A DNA stretch of 64,000 nucleotides, taken from contig AP021857.1 in the NCBI GenBank assembly GCA_017347485.1, positions 1,407,390-1,471,389 on the forward strand. The letters run 5' to 3'. Shown in pieces: positions 26,188 to 35,509 of this stretch. How positions within the stretch are numbered: the first letter of the stretch is position 1; each line of letters opens with the position of its first letter. Source of the DNA: Candidatus Desulfobacillus denitrificans (GTDB lineage Bacteria; Pseudomonadota; Gammaproteobacteria; Burkholderiales; Rhodocyclaceae). The translations under genes were made by a program, and so were the position numbers. Under the pieces are notes generated by a model. That model saw only the letters and a program-made list of their open reading frames with translations, did not search any database and was not told where the DNA came from.

Positions 26188-28400
26188 ATCTCGACGCCGC
26201 CCTGCAGACCTACATCGTCGAAAGCCGCGAATTGCTGCTGAGCATGGAGGATTCCCTCCTGCTGCTGGAGCGCGAGCCGGACAACGCCGATGCCATCAAC
26301 GCCACTTTCCGCGCCATCCATACCATCAAGGGCTCGGCCGGCCTGTTCGGACTCGACGACATCGTGCGCTTCACCCACGTCGTCGAAAGCCTGCTCGACC
26401 GCGCCCGCGACCGCGAGATCGCCGTCGACGACAGGCTGACGGCGCTCCTGCTCGAGTGCGGCGACCACATCGGCCATCTGGTCGGCACCGCCGCCGGCGA
26501 GCAGCCGGCCGATCCGGCGGCACTGGAGGCGCGCCAGGCGGCCCTGCTCGAGCGGCTCGGACAATTCTCGCCCGCCGGCGTGCCGGAGCTGGCGCAATCC
26601 GCCGCGCCGCCGCTGGAACGCGAGGCCGAACTGTCGCGCGACGGCGGCGGACCGGTCGGCAACGGCAGCTGGCACATTTCCCTGCGCTTCGGCCGCGACG
26701 TGCTGCGCAACGGCATGGACCCGGCCTCGTTCCTGCGCTACCTGGCCACGCTCGGCGACGTCGTCAGCACGACGACCCTCTGCGATGCCCTGCCGCCGGC
26801 CGCGGAAATGGATCCAGAATCCTGCTACCTGGGCTTCGAGATCGAACTCAAGAGCGAGGCGAGCAAGGAAACCATCGAAGGCGCCTTCGAGTTCGTGCGC
26901 GAGGATTGCCTGATCCGCATCCTGCCGCCGAACAGCAAGATCGAGGAATTCCTCCAGCTCATCGCCGACCTGCCCGAATCGAACGAGCGCCTCGGCGAGA
27001 TTCTGGTGGCCAGCGGCGCCGTGACCCAGGCGGAATTGCAGCATGCGCTCAGGACGCAGCAGGCCTCCGGCGACGGCAAGGCCCGTGTCGGCGAAATCCT
27101 CGTCGACGAGCACGTCGTGCAGGAGACGGTGGTGCAGGCCGCGCTCGACAAGCAGAAGCAGATCAAGGACAAGCGCGCGGCGGAAAGCCGCTTCGTCCGC
27201 GTCGACGCCGCCAAGCTGGAGGAACTCATCAACCAGGTCGGCGAAATGGTCATCGCCGGCGCCTCGGCGACGCTGCTCGCCCGGCGCACGGCCGACGGCG
27301 CGCTGCACGAGGCGATGTCGCTGATGGGCCGCCTGGTCGAGGAGATACGCGACAGCGCGCTGAGCCTGCGCATGGTGGAGATCGGCGAGACCTTCCACCG
27401 CTTCCAGCGCGTCGTGCGCGACGTCAGCCGCGAGCTGGGCAAGGAAATCGCCCTTGAAATCAGCGGCGGCGAGACGGAACTCGACAAGACCGTCGTCGAG
27501 AAGATCACCGATCCGCTGACGCATCTGGTGCGCAATTCCATCGACCACGGCATCGAGCCGGCGGCGGTCCGCGCGGCGCGCGGCAAGCCGGCCGGCGGCA
27601 CGATCCGCCTCAACGCCTACCACGAGTCGGGCAGCATCGTCATCGAGGTGGCCGACGACGGCGGCGGGCTGGACCGCGACAGGATACTCAGGAAGGCCAT
27701 CGAGAAAGGCATCGTTGCCCCGACGCAGGCGCTGGCCGACCAGGAAATCTGCAACCTGGTCTTCGAGCCCGGCTTCTCGACCGCCGACCAGGTGACCAAC
27801 CTCTCCGGCCGCGGCGTCGGCATGGACGTCGTGCGACGCAACATCGAGGCCCTGCGCGGCAGCATCGACCTGGACAGCCGCCCCGGCGAAGGCACCACCT
27901 TCCGCATCCGCCTGCCGCTGACCCTGGCCATCATCGACGGCTTCCTGATCGAAGTCGGCGACGCCTCCCTCGTCGTGCCGCTCGACATGGTGGTGGAGTG
28001 CCTCGAGCTCGCCGAAACCGACAAGCGGGCCGCCGCGACGCGTCATTACCTCAACCTGCGCGGCGATGTGCTGCCCTTCATCCGCCTGCGCGAACTGCTG
28101 GTGCTCGAGGGCGAGCCGGCGCGGCGGGAGAACGTCGTCGTCGTCCAGTTCGGCGGCCAGAAGGCCGGCCTGGTGGTCGACCAGCTGCTCGGGGAGTTCC
28201 AGACGGTGATCAAGCCGCTGGGACAGGTTTTCCGCCACCTGCGCGGCATCTCGGGATCGACCATCCTGGGCAGCGGCGAGGTGGCCCTGATTCTCGATGT
28301 GCCGGCACTCGTTCAGCAGGCGGCGAGCCGGGAAAGCGAACAAACCGCCAGCGTCACGCAATCCGTCCGGCCAGGCATGGCCACAACTGCAATCTTGTAA
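26184..28400 (+). CDS. cheA: Chemotaxis histidine kinase CheA with MshEN-like tandem motif
   Basis: 738 aa. HPt domain at the N-terminus with His46 in AIHTIKGSAGLFG; then a region of about 150 residues; a tandem motif RLGEILVASGAVTQAELQHA (from residue 269) and RVGEILVDEHVVQETVVQAA (from residue 301); the dimerisation helices; the kinase with NSIDHGIEP, DDGGGLDRD, GFSTADQVTNLSGRGVGMDV; and a C-terminal CheW-like domain. CheA autophosphorylates in receptor arrays and passes phosphate to CheY and CheB. The tandem motif replaces the usual P2 domain position and resembles the MshEN cyclic-di-GMP receptor pattern. The gene is coupled to the STAS gene by a 4-base overlap, with cheW, cheR, cheD and cheB downstream. 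Confidence 0.95.
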   Translation: MNLDAALQTYIVESRELLLSMEDSLLLLEREPDNADAINATFRAIHTIKGSAGLFGLDDIVRFTHVVESLLDRARDREIAVDDRLTALLLECGDHIGHLVGTAAGEQPADPAALEARQAALLERLGQFSPAGVPELAQSAAPPLEREAELSRDGGGPVGNGSWHISLRFGRDVLRNGMDPASFLRYLATLGDVVSTTTLCDALPPAAEMDPESCYLGFEIELKSEASKETIEGAFEFVREDCLIRILPPNSKIEEFLQLIADLPESNERLGEILVASGAVTQAELQHALRTQQASGDGKARVGEILVDEHVVQETVVQAALDKQKQIKDKRAAESRFVRVDAAKLEELINQVGEMVIAGASATLLARRTADGALHEAMSLMGRLVEEIRDSALSLRMVEIGETFHRFQRVVRDVSRELGKEIALEISGGETELDKTVVEKITDPLTHLVRNSIDHGIEPAAVRAARGKPAGGTIRLNAYHESGSIVIEVADDGGGLDRDRILRKAIEKGIVAPTQALADQEICNLVFEPGFSTADQVTNLSGRGVGMDVVRRNIEALRGSIDLDSRPGEGTTFRIRLPLTLAIIDGFLIEVGDASLVVPLDMVVECLELAETDKRAAATRHYLNLRGDVLPFIRLRELLVLEGEPARRENVVVVQFGGQKAGLVVDQLLGEFQTVIKPLGQVFRHLRGISGSTILGSGEVALILDVPALVQQAASRESEQTASVTQSVRPGMATTAIL

Positions 28401-28412
28401 GGAGGTACCGTT

Positions 28413-30056
28413 ATGTTCAGCAACATGAAGATAGGAATGCGACTTGCAGTGGGCTTCGGCATCGTGGTGGCCCTCCTCGTCGCCATCGCCGTGATCGGCC
28501 TGACCCGGCTGGCCAGCCTCAACGCCTCGTTGGAGAACATCACCCGCGACAAATGGCCGAAAGTGCTGCTGCTGCAGGACGGCCTGGCCGGCGTCAACGA
28601 AATCGGCCTCAGCGCGCGCGACCTGCTGCTGGCCGCCGACAAGGCCGGCCAGCAGCGCGCCAAGGAGCGCATCCTCGAGGCGCGCGGCAACATCGGCAAA
28701 TCCTGGGAGAAGCTCAAGCCGACGCTGGCCAACCCCAAGGGCAAGGAGATGTTCGAGCAGATCCTCGCCGCGCGCGACAACTACATCGCCGCGCAGAACC
28801 AGGTCATCAAGCTGGCCGAGGAAGGCAAGGGCGAGGAAGCGCGGGCCTCCATGGATTCCGGCTTCCGCCCGGCGGCGAGCGAGTACCGCAAGCGCGTCAA
28901 CGACCTGGTCAAGTTCCAGGGCGACCTGATGAACGAACTCGGCGAGACCGCCGCGGCCGAATACCAGCAGGCGCGCACCCTGACCCTGGCGATGGCCGTC
29001 GCCGCCTTCCTGTTCGCCGTCGGCATCGCCTTCTGGATCGTGCGCAGCATCACCCGGCCCCTCAATGAGGCGGTGTCGGTGGCCAACCGCCTGGCCGAAG
29101 GCGACATGGCGGTGCGCATCGAGGTCGCCTCGCGCGACGAGACCGGCCTGCTGCTGGAGGCGATGCGCAACATGGTCGAGAAGCTCTCGCAGATCATCAC
29201 CGAGGTGCGCGGCGCGGCGGACAACCTGTCGAGCGCCTCCGAGGAGGTCAGCGCCACGGCGCAGTCGCTCAGCCAGTCCTCCAGCGAGCAGGCCGCCAGC
29301 GTCGAGGAGACCAGCGCCTCCATCGAGCAGATGTCGGCCTCGATCAGCCAGAACACCGAGAACGCCAAGGTCACCGACGGCATGGCTTCGAAGGCGTCGA
29401 AGGAAGCCGGCGAGGGCGGCGAGGCGGTCGGCCAGACCGTTGTGGCGATGAAGAGCATCGCCGAGAAGATCGGCATCATCGACGACATCGCCTACCAGAC
29501 CAACCTGCTGGCGCTGAACGCCGCCATCGAGGCGGCGCGCGCCGGCGAGCACGGCAAGGGCTTCGCCGTGGTGGCCGCCGAGGTGCGGAAGCTGGCCGAG
29601 CGCAGTCAGGTGGCGGCGCAGGAGATCGGCGAGGTGGCCAAGGGCAGCGTGGCGCTGGCCGAGAAGGCCGGCAAGCTGCTCGACGAGATCGTGCCCTCGA
29701 TCCGCAAGACCTCCGACCTGGTGCAGGAGATCACCGCCGCCTCCGAGGAGCAGTCCGCCGGCGTCGGCCAGATCAACACGGCGATGAGCCAGCTGAACCA
29801 GGCCACCCAGCAGAACGCCTCCGCCTCGGAGGAACTGGCGGCGACGGCCGAGGAGATGAGCAGCCAGGCCGAGCAGTTGCAGCAGGCCATGTCCTTCTTC
29901 AAGACGGGCAGCGCCACGGCCGTCCGCGCCACGGCGCCGCGCAAGGAAGGCGGCAAGCTGAAGACCAAGATCGCCCATATCAAGGAAGGCGGCGCGCGCC
30001 TCGCCTCTAGCCTGGCCGAGCCCATGCCCGGCGAGGCCGAGTTCGTCAAGTTCTAG
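28413..30056 (+). CDS. Methyl-accepting chemotaxis protein
   Basis: 547 aa. First membrane segment [20 protein letters not shown], a periplasmic four-helix-bundle domain of about 160 residues ([18 protein letters not shown] region), second segment [24 protein letters not shown], then a full signalling domain with tip [20 protein letters not shown] and [20 protein letters not shown] strong ribosome site, AAGGAGGT, lies before ATG 28413. There is no C-terminal CheR-docking pentapeptide (the end is GEAEFVKF). It is embedded between cheA and cheW and is most likely the dedicated receptor of this array. The ligand is unknown. Confidence 0.95.
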   Translation: MFSNMKIGMRLAVGFGIVVALLVAIAVIGLTRLASLNASLENITRDKWPKVLLLQDGLAGVNEIGLSARDLLLAADKAGQQRAKERILEARGNIGKSWEKLKPTLANPKGKEMFEQILAARDNYIAAQNQVIKLAEEGKGEEARASMDSGFRPAASEYRKRVNDLVKFQGDLMNELGETAAAEYQQARTLTLAMAVAAFLFAVGIAFWIVRSITRPLNEAVSVANRLAEGDMAVRIEVASRDETGLLLEAMRNMVEKLSQIITEVRGAADNLSSASEEVSATAQSLSQSSSEQAASVEETSASIEQMSASISQNTENAKVTDGMASKASKEAGEGGEAVGQTVVAMKSIAEKIGIIDDIAYQTNLLALNAAIEAARAGEHGKGFAVVAAEVRKLAERSQVAAQEIGEVAKGSVALAEKAGKLLDEIVPSIRKTSDLVQEITAASEEQSAGVGQINTAMSQLNQATQQNASASEELAATAEEMSSQAEQLQQAMSFFKTGSATAVRATAPRKEGGKLKTKIAHIKEGGARLASSLAEPMPGEAEFVKF

Positions 30057-30065
30057 GAGGCGGCC

Positions 30066-30620
30066 ATGGGAGCTTTGATCAAGGCCGGGCAACCGCTGCC
30101 GGCGGAACGGCAGGCAGCCTCGGAGCAGCAGCAGTACCTGACCTTCGTGCTGGGCGGCGAGATGTTCGCCATCGGCATCCTCTGCGTCAAGGAGATCATC
30201 GAGTACGGCCATCTCACCGTGGTGCCGATGATGCCCGACTGCATCCGCGGCGTGATCAACCTGCGCGGCGCGGTGGTGCCGGTGGTCGATCTCGCCTGCC
30301 GCTTCGGCCGGCGCTCGACGGAACTCACGCGGCGCACCTGCATCGTCATCGTCGAGATCGAAGCCGAGGGCGAGCGGCAGGACATCGGCGTCATCGTCGA
30401 CGCGGTGAGCGAGGTGCTGGAAATCCAGGACGGGCAGATCGAGCCGCCGCCCGCCTTCGGCGCGCGCATCCGCACCGACTTCATCCACGGCATGGGCAAG
30501 TTGGAGGGCAAGTTCGTCATCATCCTCAACGTCAACAAGGTGCTGTCGCTCGACGATCTGGCCCTGCTCGGGCAGATGGCCGGTCAGGAGTCCATGGACG
30601 CCCTGACGGCGGCGGCCTGA
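30066..30620 (+). CDS. cheW: Chemotaxis coupling protein CheW
   Basis: 184 aa. After a short variable N-terminus (MGALIKAGQPLPAERQA) the CheW fold begins with QQYLTFVLGGEMFAIGILCV, followed by IEYGHLTVVPMMPDCIRGV and NLRGAVVPVVDLACRFGR, the typical CheW core that connects CheA to receptors. It is 9 bases downstream of the receptor and 15 bases upstream of cheR. A GAGG ribosome site is present at the end of the receptor gene. Confidence 0.95.
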   Translation: MGALIKAGQPLPAERQAASEQQQYLTFVLGGEMFAIGILCVKEIIEYGHLTVVPMMPDCIRGVINLRGAVVPVVDLACRFGRRSTELTRRTCIVIVEIEAEGERQDIGVIVDAVSEVLEIQDGQIEPPPAFGARIRTDFIHGMGKLEGKFVIILNVNKVLSLDDLALLGQMAGQESMDALTAAA

Positions 30621-30635
30621 GGCCGGAAGCGGACG

Positions 30636-31469
30636 ATGGCCGGCATTGCGGCGGAAAGAAGCGAGGCGGGCTACCGCCTCCTCGACAGCGAGTTCGCCCA
30701 GTTCCAGGGCCTGTTGCACCGCCTGGCCGGCATCAGCCTGTCGCCGGCCAAGAAGGCCCTGGTCTGCGGCCGGCTGGCCAAGCGCATCAAGCACCACCGG
30801 CTCGACAGCTATGGCGAGTATTTCCAATTGCTCACCAGCGGCCGCGAGCCGCAGGAGCTGCAGGTCGCCATCGACCTGCTGACCACCAACGAAACCTACT
30901 TCTTCCGCGAGCCGAAGCATTTCGAGTTCCTGCGCGCGCGCATCCTGCCGGCGCGGCGGCCGGGCACGCCGTTCCGGGTCTGGAGCGCGGCCTGCTCGAG
31001 CGGCGAGGAGCCGTACAGCATCGCCATGCTGCTGGCCGACACCCTGCACGAGGCGCCCTGGGAAATCGTCGCCTCCGACCTCAGCACGCGCGTCCTCGAG
31101 CGGGCCCGCAGCGGGCTGTATGCCATGGAGCGCGCCGAGCGCATCCCGCCGGACTATCTGCGGGCCTTTTGCCTGAAGGGCGTCGGCCGCCAGGAGGGGA
31201 CCTTCATGATCGATCGCAGGTTGCGCGGCAGGATCGACTTCAGGCAGATCAACCTCAACGAGCAGCTGCCCCGCCTGGGCGAGTTCGACGTGATCTTCCT
31301 GCGCAACGTGATGATCTACTTCGACGTCGACACCAAGCGCAAGGTGGTGCAGCGCCTGATGGCGGCGCTCAAGCCGGGCGGCCACCTCATGATCGGCCAT
31401 TCCGAGAGCCTGAACGGCGTCTGTGACGAGCCGCGGGTGGTGGTGCCCTCTATCTATCGCAAGCCATGA
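30636..31469 (+). CDS. cheR: Chemoreceptor glutamate methyltransferase CheR
   Basis: 277 aa. N-terminal helical domain (FAQFQGLLHRLAGISLSPAK) and a SAM-binding methyltransferase domain with TTNETYFFREPKHFEFL, VWSAACSSGEEPYSIAML and DVIFLRNVMIYFD, all CheR signatures. It methylates receptor glutamates using S-adenosylmethionine. It overlaps cheD by 4 bases (ATGA). Confidence 0.96.
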   Translation: MAGIAAERSEAGYRLLDSEFAQFQGLLHRLAGISLSPAKKALVCGRLAKRIKHHRLDSYGEYFQLLTSGREPQELQVAIDLLTTNETYFFREPKHFEFLRARILPARRPGTPFRVWSAACSSGEEPYSIAMLLADTLHEAPWEIVASDLSTRVLERARSGLYAMERAERIPPDYLRAFCLKGVGRQEGTFMIDRRLRGRIDFRQINLNEQLPRLGEFDVIFLRNVMIYFDVDTKRKVVQRLMAALKPGGHLMIGHSESLNGVCDEPRVVVPSIYRKP

Positions 31470-32038
31470 GAAAGCCGCCGCACATCGTCGAGGTCTTCCT
31501 GCAGCCGGGCGAGTGGTACTTTGGCGACCGGCAGACGCGGCTGCGCACCCTGCTCGGCTCCTGCGTCTCGATCACGCTGTGGCACCCGCGGCAGCTGATC
31601 GGCGGCATGTGCCATTACATGCTGCCGGAGCGCGGCGCGCGGCGGCAGGCCGGCCCGGACGGGAAGTATGCCGACGAAGCCTTCTGGCTGCTGCTGCGGG
31701 AGATCGAGCGCAGCGGCACGGCCCTGCACGAGTACGAGGTGAAGATGTTCGGCGGCGGCAACATGTTCCCTTCCCTCAAGCACTGCCGGAAGGAGCACAT
31801 CGGCCAGAAGAACGCCGATTTCGGCAAGCACCTGCTGCACCGCCACGGCCTGCGGCCGAAGGCGTCCGACCTGGGCGGCATCGGCCACCGCACCGTGCTG
31901 TTCGACGTCTGGAGCGGGCATGTCTGGGTGCGGAAGTTCTCGCAGCCGGTGGCCGATGCCTGCGCGGACTGCGAGCTGCGGGAAACCTGTTTCGATGCCG
32001 GGCGAACCGACAATGCGCGAAGGGTGGCCAATGCTTAA
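31466..32038 (+). CDS. cheD: Chemoreceptor glutamine deamidase CheD
   Basis: 190 aa. The catalytic Cys33 is in [13 protein letters not shown] and the conserved His50 is in [12 protein letters not shown], with FGGGNMFP downstream; these match CheD, which deamidates receptor glutamines. The C-terminus has a short cysteine cluster ([16 protein letters not shown]) of unknown meaning. It starts within the cheR stop and ends inside the cheB start (8-base overlap), so the three are co-translated. Confidence 0.95.
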   Translation: MRKPPHIVEVFLQPGEWYFGDRQTRLRTLLGSCVSITLWHPRQLIGGMCHYMLPERGARRQAGPDGKYADEAFWLLLREIERSGTALHEYEVKMFGGGNMFPSLKHCRKEHIGQKNADFGKHLLHRHGLRPKASDLGGIGHRTVLFDVWSGHVWVRKFSQPVADACADCELRETCFDAGRTDNARRVANA

Positions 32039-33113
32039 GAACGCTGCCAGGGTGGGCGTCTTCATCGTCGACGATTCGGCGGTGGTGCGCCAGGTCGTTT
32101 CCGAGGTGCTGGGCGGAGACCCCGGCATGGAAGTCATCGGCGTCGCCTCCGACCCCATCTTCGCCCTCGAGAAAATGAACAAGCGCTGGCCGGACGTGGT
32201 CGTGCTCGACATCGAGATGCCGCGCATGGACGGCATCACCTTCCTGAAGAAGATCATGGCCGAGCGGCCGACGCCGGTGGTGATCTGCTCGTCGCTGACC
32301 GAGAAGGGCGCCGAGACGACCATGGAGGCGCTGGCCGCCGGCGCCATCGGCATCGTCACCAAGCCGGGCATCGGCGTGCGGCGCTTCCTCATGGAGGATT
32401 CGGCCGCCGAGCTGGTGCATGCCGTCAGGGCGGCCGCCGGCGCCCGGGTCAGGAGACCTGCCGGCAATGCGCAGGTTGCGGCGGCGGTGGCGCCCAAGCT
32501 CAACGCCGACGCCATCCTGCCGAAGGCCGACCACGCGCTCAAGCAGACCACCGAGCGCATCGTCGCCATCGGCACCTCCACCGGCGGCACGCAGGCGCTG
32601 GAGGTGGTGCTGACCGGGCTGCCGCGCACGGCGCCGGGCCTCGTCATCGTCCAGCACATGCCGGAGAAATTCACCGCCTCCTTCGCCGCCCGCCTGAATT
32701 CCCTGTCGCAGATGGAGGTGCGCGAGGCGCAGAACAACGACCGCGTCGTGCCGGGCCGGGCGCTGATCGCGCCGGGCGGGCGCCACATGCTGCTCAAGAG
32801 GAGCGGCGCGCAGTATTACGTCGAGGTGGTCGACGGCCCGCTGGTCAACCGCCACCGCCCCTCGGTGGACGTGCTGTTCCGCTCGGTGGCGAAATACGCC
32901 GGCAAGAACGCCATGGGCGTGATCATGACCGGCATGGGCGACGACGGCGCGCGCGGCCTGAAGGAAATGCACGATGCCGGCGCCCGCACCGTGGCCCAGG
33001 ACGAGGCGAGCAGCGTGGTCTACGGCATGCCGAAGGAGGCGGTCAAGCTGGGCGCGGCGGAGCGCAGCCTGCCGCTGGGCCAGATCTCCGGCGAGATCGT
33101 GCGCTTCGTCTGA
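32031..33113 (+). CDS. cheB: Chemoreceptor methylesterase CheB
   Basis: 360 aa from ATG 32031. Receiver domain ([35 protein letters not shown]), linker, and the methylesterase domain with the catalytic triad regions [13 protein letters not shown] (Ser), [14 protein letters not shown] (His) and [12 protein letters not shown] (Asp). It removes methyl groups from receptors when phosphorylated by CheA. It is the last gene of the chemosensory operon; a 264-base leader region to the next sensor gene follows. ATG 32013 in the same frame is an alternative start. Confidence 0.96.
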   Translation: MLKNAARVGVFIVDDSAVVRQVVSEVLGGDPGMEVIGVASDPIFALEKMNKRWPDVVVLDIEMPRMDGITFLKKIMAERPTPVVICSSLTEKGAETTMEALAAGAIGIVTKPGIGVRRFLMEDSAAELVHAVRAAAGARVRRPAGNAQVAAAVAPKLNADAILPKADHALKQTTERIVAIGTSTGGTQALEVVLTGLPRTAPGLVIVQHMPEKFTASFAARLNSLSQMEVREAQNNDRVVPGRALIAPGGRHMLLKRSGAQYYVEVVDGPLVNRHRPSVDVLFRSVAKYAGKNAMGVIMTGMGDDGARGLKEMHDAGARTVAQDEASSVVYGMPKEAVKLGAAERSLPLGQISGEIVRFV

Positions 33114-33299
33114 AGGCGGCGTGGATGCGACCGGCCCGATGTCCCAAGCCATTGAACAGGAAAGGCATACCGGTTATGATCGCGCAACGGGGCGGCACTT
33201 CGACGCCGGGAAATTCTGGCGCATCGCAACTCCGGCAATTCACCAGCCGCGTGCCTGGACTTTCGCGCACGACTGGTGGTGACCGCCCGGTTTCCATCC

Positions 33300-33377
33300 T
33301 GATTCTTTCTTCCTGCCCGGATCCCGCAGGCCTTATCGCAGTTCCATGCAAGCCATGGCTTGCGAGGAAGACGTTGT
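33300..33377 (+). promoter_or_regulatory. Two-hairpin leader B, shared with the first NarX-like gene
   Basis: TGATTCTTTCTTCCTGCC (33300-33317) differs from leader A by one base over 18. Stem 1 is CCTGC (33312-33316) with GCAGG (33326-33330), again with a 9-base loop. Stem 2 is the 16-base palindrome GCAAGCCATGGCTTGC (33348-33363). GAGGA at 33364-33368 is the likely ribosome site, immediately after stem 2, so pairing could influence translation of the kinase gene at 33378. Confidence 0.5.
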
Positions 33378-35366
33378 ATGAGCCTGTTGGCGCAAGACCA
33401 TTCTGAACTGACCGTTCGGGGCCGCAGCCGAGGCTGGCTGGGCCGGATGCTGCAACCGACCCTCGGCAAGAAATTCATGCTGGCTTTCGGGGTTCTGGCT
33501 CTGGCCGGCTTGGCCAACTGGTATCTGGTCGAGACGATGCTGGCGAAGACCCGCGGCACGGCCGCCGTCGTGAACCTCACCGGCAGCCTGCGCTGGCTCG
33601 GCCAGCGCGTCGTTCTCGAAACGGGTCGTTTCGTTCATGACGGCAGCCGCGACCGGACGCCCATCGATGCGTACCTCGATCAACTCGACGAAGCCGTTCG
33701 TGTCCTGGAATACGGCGGCCAGGTCGTCAACGTCGAGACCGGAAGGCTGCCTGCCACGCTGGAAAACGAGCTGGCGCTGATCGGGCGGGCGGCCGCCAGC
33801 CTGCGCCGGCTCGTCGAACAGGCCCTGGCGGACAAGGCCGGCGGCCGGGACACGCGCATTGGCATGGAGCAGGCCTACCGGGCGGCGACGATCCTGCTGC
33901 AAAAGGCCGATGCGACGGCCGAGCGGCTGACGCAGGAGTCCGTCCGGGCCGAGCGGCAGGCCATGGATCGCCTTGCCCTTCTGGGATTGCTGGATCTCGC
34001 CTTCTTGGCGCTGCTGTGGCTGCTCGTCCGCCTGCGCATCGTCCTGCCGCTGAGGGCGCTGGCCGATACGAGCGCGGCATTCGCCGACGGCCGGCGCGGT
34101 ATGCGCAGCGGCTTTCGTTCCAGCGACGAGATCGGCCGGCTGGCCACGGCCTTCGACGGCATGGCCGAGCAGATCGAACTGGATTTCCGGCAGATGGCCG
34201 CCGATGCCGAGGAACTCCGCAAACGCGAGCTTGGTTTGCGCATGTTCTCACTGGCCATCGAGCACAGCCCGGTGTCGGTGGTGATTTCCGATGCGGAAGG
34301 AATCATCGAATATGTGAACGCCAGATTTTCCGAAATGACCGGCTATGCCCGGGAAGAGGCGATCGGCCGCACCCCCGCCATCCTGAAGTCCGGCCGGACA
34401 CCGGATGAGGTCTACGCCAGTCTCTGGCGAACCCTGCGCAGCGGGCAGGAATGGCACGGCGAGCTGCTGAGCCGCAAGAAGAATGGCGAGCTGTTCTGGG
34501 AGGACGTCAGCATCGCGCCGCTCGAGGATGCGCAGGGTCGGATCACACACTTCGTCGCCGTCAAGGAGGACATCAGCGGCCGCAAGCGGAACGAGTCTGC
34601 CATTGCCAAGCTGAATGCCGAGCTCGAGCAGCGCGTGGCCGAGCGCACGCGGCAACTGGAGGAATCGAACCGGCAACTGGAGTCCTTCAGCTATTCGATT
34701 TCGCACGACCTGCGCGCGCCGCTGCGGGCGATCAACGGCTTCACCCATTTGCTCGAGGAAAACGAAGGACCTCGCCTGGCCGCCGAGAGCCGGGAGATGC
34801 TCGGCAGGCTGAAGCGCAACGCGGTGCGCATGGGCGAGCTCATCGACGGCCTGCTCGAACTGTCGCGCGTGACGCGCAAGTCCCTCGCCCTCGAGCGGGT
34901 GGACCTGAGCGCGATGGCCGGCCAGATCCTCGGCGAGCTGGCCGGCATCCAGCCATCGCGGCCATTGCAGGCGAACATTCAGGAAGGCTTGCTGGCGGAG
35001 GGCGATGCCACGCTGCTGCACGCCGCGCTGGAGAATCTGCTGGGCAACGCCTGGAAGTTCACGGCACGGCGCGACATCGCCCGCATCGCCTTCGGCTGCC
35101 GCGAGGAGGGCGGCGAGCGCGTCTTCTTCGTGCGCGACAACGGCGCCGGCTTCGACATGAAATACGCCGACAAGCTGTTCGGCACCTTCCAGCGCCTGCA
35201 CGGGCAGCAGGAGTTCGAGGGCAACGGCATCGGCCTCGCCATGGTGCGGCGCATCGTGACCCTGCACGGCGGCCGCGTCTGGGCGGAATCCCTGCCGGGC
35301 GAGGGCGCGACGTTCTACTTCACGCTCGGCGCCGGGGCTGCCGAGACCCAGTCAGCGCGCAACTGA
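33378..35366 (+). CDS. NarX-like N-terminus membrane sensor histidine kinase (HAMP, PAS, phytochrome-type kinase), orphan
   Basis: 662 aa. TM1 (KFMLAFGVLALAGLANWYLV), periplasmic domain with NLTGSLRWLGQRVVLETGR, a P-box-like motif paralogous to the first NarX-like sensor, TM2 (LALLGLLDLAFLALLWLLV), HAMP, one PAS domain (SLAIEHSPVSVVISDAEGI), a long coiled coil and a HisKA kinase with His443 in SYSISHDLRAPLRAINGF; ATP-binding motifs are DNGAGFDM and GNGIGLAMVRRIV. No response regulator gene follows, so it is an orphan or signals to a regulator elsewhere. A Crp/Fnr-family gene lies 143 bases downstream. Confidence 0.88.
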   Translation: MSLLAQDHSELTVRGRSRGWLGRMLQPTLGKKFMLAFGVLALAGLANWYLVETMLAKTRGTAAVVNLTGSLRWLGQRVVLETGRFVHDGSRDRTPIDAYLDQLDEAVRVLEYGGQVVNVETGRLPATLENELALIGRAAASLRRLVEQALADKAGGRDTRIGMEQAYRAATILLQKADATAERLTQESVRAERQAMDRLALLGLLDLAFLALLWLLVRLRIVLPLRALADTSAAFADGRRGMRSGFRSSDEIGRLATAFDGMAEQIELDFRQMAADAEELRKRELGLRMFSLAIEHSPVSVVISDAEGIIEYVNARFSEMTGYAREEAIGRTPAILKSGRTPDEVYASLWRTLRSGQEWHGELLSRKKNGELFWEDVSIAPLEDAQGRITHFVAVKEDISGRKRNESAIAKLNAELEQRVAERTRQLEESNRQLESFSYSISHDLRAPLRAINGFTHLLEENEGPRLAAESREMLGRLKRNAVRMGELIDGLLELSRVTRKSLALERVDLSAMAGQILGELAGIQPSRPLQANIQEGLLAEGDATLLHAALENLLGNAWKFTARRDIARIAFGCREEGGERVFFVRDNGAGFDMKYADKLFGTFQRLHGQQEFEGNGIGLAMVRRIVTLHGGRVWAESLPGEGATFYFTLGAGAAETQSARN

Positions 35367-35455
35367 GCGGCGCCGGCTCCGCGCCATTCCGGCCGGATGG
35401 TGGTAAGCTTGCCACCTTGAGGTTTGTCAATAAAGAATCCAATACCACCAATACG

Positions 35456-35486
35456 CCGAACCGTCCGGGATGCGGACAGGATTCGG
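35456..35486. promoter_or_regulatory. Imperfect hairpin in the Crp/Fnr leader
   Basis: CCGAA (35456-35460) pairs with TTCGG (35482-35486), and inside it GTCCG (35463-35467) pairs with CGGAC (35473-35477). It stands 8 bases before the GGGAGGA ribosome site of the Crp/Fnr gene and about 30 bases after an AT-rich pocket (TTTGTCAATAAAGAATCC) that is the likely promoter. It may be an operator or an mRNA structure. Confidence 0.35.
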
Positions 35487-35509
35487 CACGCCAGGGAGGA
35501 GCAGTCTCG

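Noticed and set aside
25902..31400. Very long antisense reading frame across the chemosensory genes
   Set aside because: It mirrors the sense genes in GC-rich DNA with strong third-position bias; its translation has no recognisable domain and no ribosome site.
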